Shown here in pieces: positions 23,928 through 25,310 of a stretch of 25,310 nt of DNA (position 1 is its first letter; each line of letters starts with the position of its first letter). The stretch lies in contig JAJXRJ010000031.1 of assembly GCA_021629085.1 (NCBI GenBank), positions 1 to 25,310 on the forward strand, in the 5' to 3' direction. Source of the DNA: Oscillospiraceae bacterium (GTDB lineage Bacteria > Bacillota > Clostridia > UMGS1810). The position numbers were made by a program, and so were the translations under genes. Below the pieces are notes generated by a model that searched no databases, was not told the DNA's origin, and was given only the letters and a program-made list of their open reading frames with translations.

Positions 23928-25310
23928 CTAAGCTCTTGGCAATAATACGAAAAATGTCGTACCATGCCCCTTGTCACTCTGTACAGAAATATACCCCATG
24001 TGCATTCTCACAATTTTATAGACAAAGGAAAGCCCTACCCCCCAGTTGCTCATGCGCGATTTGGTGGTGTAAAACGGCTTAAAAATATTTCTGATGTCTT
24101 TTTTGGAAATCCCCACGCCATCATCGGTAATTTTGACAATGGCCCATTCAAATTCCGCGTCCAGCTCCAGCGTGATGGTCCCCGTGCTTTTATTTCGCAA
24201 AATGGCGTCCGCCCCGTTTTGCAAAAGATTGATAAACACATCCGTCATGTAAAACGAATCCGCCGCAACCAAAAGCCCGCTCTGGTGATACTGGCGGTTG
24301 ACCGCAATAGATTTTGGCAATTTGGCGTGCTCCAGCGAGCCCTCCAAAAGCTGGGCCAGATTGCACTTTTCCAGCACAATCTCTACGCTGTTGTTGATAT
24401 CCAGCATTTTAGAGAGCCGTAAAATGTAGTCGTCAATTTGCCCGTTGAGCTCTAAAAGGGTTTCTTTCTGTGCCTCTCCTGTTTGCAAGAGCGCCTTGTT
24501 AATTAAAATTTTGTAAGTAAAAATTACATTTTTAAACGAGTGGAACACGTTGATGAGGTTTTTATTCATGCCGCGCACATTTTTCCGCAGCACAAGCTGG
24601 CTTAAAAACCCAATCTTTTTTGCCACGTTAAAACGGATAATGACAAACAGCATAATCGCAACCGCAACCAGCATCAGTGTGGGGATGAGCACATAGGCAC
24701 TCTGCGGGATATCCTGTGCAGAACCATAGCCGATGATGCTCATATCCGTTCCCAGCACATAGATCTGCCGGAACACGCCCAACCGGAAAATGATAATACA
24801 GATGATGTTGAGCAGCAAAATACAGATGGTGATGCCCACGGCCTGTTTTTTCTTAATGGGCGTAATGATGCGCTTATACCGGCGAAAGATAAATACAAAA
24901 GGCACAAACATGTATGCCACAATCCAAAGATAGTGGAACAAATCGAACAAATAGACAGCCAGCCGGTACATAAAAAGCTTGTTTGGCCCGGTAATTTCAT
25001 GTAATTTTACATAAATCCAAAAAGAGGTTTTCGGGTCGTAGAACCAAATGTAAAGAAGCGGCGGGCAAAGCAGTAAAAGTGCCGTCAATACACTCTTTTT
25101 ATTTGCCGCAAAATATTTGTTATTAAAATAAAAGAACACAAAAAACGGCAGCGCCATAAAATAAGCCGCGATGGAATAGTTAAACAGCCGGATGATGGAA
25201 TAATAGCGCATCCGAACCCCTGCAATGGACAAAAACATGTTGTAGTCCCATTGCCCAATCAGATGATTTGTAGGCGTGTAGTTTCCTGTTTTGGATATAA
25301 AAATTAAAAT
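23928..25310 (-). CDS. Membrane sensor histidine kinase, partial (5' end outside window)
   Basis: The frame is open to the right edge: 24 codons without a stop precede the ATG at 25238, so the gene is probably truncated by the window and that ATG need not be the start. Several membrane segments occupy the first ~200 residues (for example SIAAYFMALPFFVFFYF, AVGITICILLLNIICIIIF, YVLIPTLMLVAVAIMLFVII). The likely phospho-acceptor is the His of 'NVFHSFKN' (residue 233 counted from the ATG). The ATPase domain has the N box (NLLQNGADAI), G1 (DDGVGIS), F box (FKPFYTTK) and G2 (WGVGLSFV). There is no obvious extracellular ligand domain, so sensing may be through the membrane part or the missing N-terminus. 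It pairs with the response regulator 12 nt downstream. Confidence 0.88.
   Translation of the reverse strand: MLIFISKTGNYTPTNHLIGQWDYNMFLSIAGVRMRYYSIIRLFNYSIAAYFMALPFFVFFYFNNKYFAANKKSVLTALLLLCPPLLYIWFYDPKTSFWIYVKLHEITGPNKLFMYRLAVYLFDLFHYLWIVAYMFVPFVFIFRRYKRIITPIKKKQAVGITICILLLNIICIIIFRLGVFRQIYVLGTDMSIIGYGSAQDIPQSAYVLIPTLMLVAVAIMLFVIIRFNVAKKIGFLSQLVLRKNVRGMNKNLINVFHSFKNVIFTYKILINKALLQTGEAQKETLLELNGQIDDYILRLSKMLDINNSVEIVLEKCNLAQLLEGSLEHAKLPKSIAVNRQYHQSGLLVAADSFYMTDVFINLLQNGADAILRNKSTGTITLELDAEFEWAIVKITDDGVGISKKDIRNIFKPFYTTKSRMSNWGVGLSFVYKIVRMHMGYISVQSDKGHGTTFFVLLPRA

Noticed and set aside
1..25310. CRISPR arrays, tRNA, rRNA, insertion sequences or prophage genes
   Set aside because: No spaced direct repeats, no tRNA-like cloverleaf, and no transposase, integrase or phage protein were seen among the coding frames.

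Overview
The window looks like a piece of a Clostridia-type (Gram-positive, anaerobic Firmicutes) chromosome. The signs are strong Shine-Dalgarno sites, occasional TTG starts, an SLH-anchored surface protein, 'copper amine oxidase N-terminal' (CuAON, PF07833-like) stalk domains, a CUT1 sugar ABC transporter without its own ATPase, and an AraC regulator with a PocR-like domain. The arrangement recalls gut pectin specialists such as Monoglobus, but that placement is inference from architecture; no marker gene is present.

Layout. (1) 64-915, plus strand: a PocR/AraC regulator, convergent with everything else. (2) 916-1201: a gap holding two minus-strand terminators and, upstream of them, a minus-strand extended -10 promoter. 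Together they could define a 140-180 nt small RNA. (3) 1202-23039, minus strand: a polysaccharide-utilisation operon of nearly 22 kb. In transcription order it encodes a sugar-binding lipoprotein, two permeases, a 503-aa DNRLRE protein, a 543-aa CuAON+DNRLRE protein, a 999-aa GH74-like enzyme with an N-terminal CBM, a 1537-aa SLH surface protein with three DNRLRE modules, two paralogous BNR/Asp-box propeller proteins (845 and 1235 aa) and an intracellular GH28-like beta-helix protein. (4) 23040-23237: the operon promoter, possible operators, and the terminator of the next unit. (5) 23238-25310, minus strand: a response regulator and a membrane histidine kinase whose gene runs off the right edge.

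How it may work (inference). The two-component pair and/or the AraC protein sense plant cell-wall oligosaccharides and control the operon. Six secreted proteins built from a small shared set of modules (DNRLRE, CuAON, InlB/Flg_new-like repeat, Asp-box propellers) bind and cut the polysaccharide at the cell surface, one of them anchored by SLH domains. The lipoprotein and permeases import the products, using an ATPase encoded elsewhere, and the GH28-like protein processes them in the cytoplasm. GH28 suggests pectin and GH74 suggests xyloglucan, so the substrate is a plant cell-wall polysaccharide that I cannot fix from sequence.

The strongest candidate for something undescribed is this modular surface system. 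The 543-aa protein carries both module types that otherwise mark two groups of partners (CuAON on two enzymes; DNRLRE on the SLH protein, one propeller and the 503-aa protein), as an adaptor would. The candidate small RNA and its paired regulatory motifs are the second point of interest.
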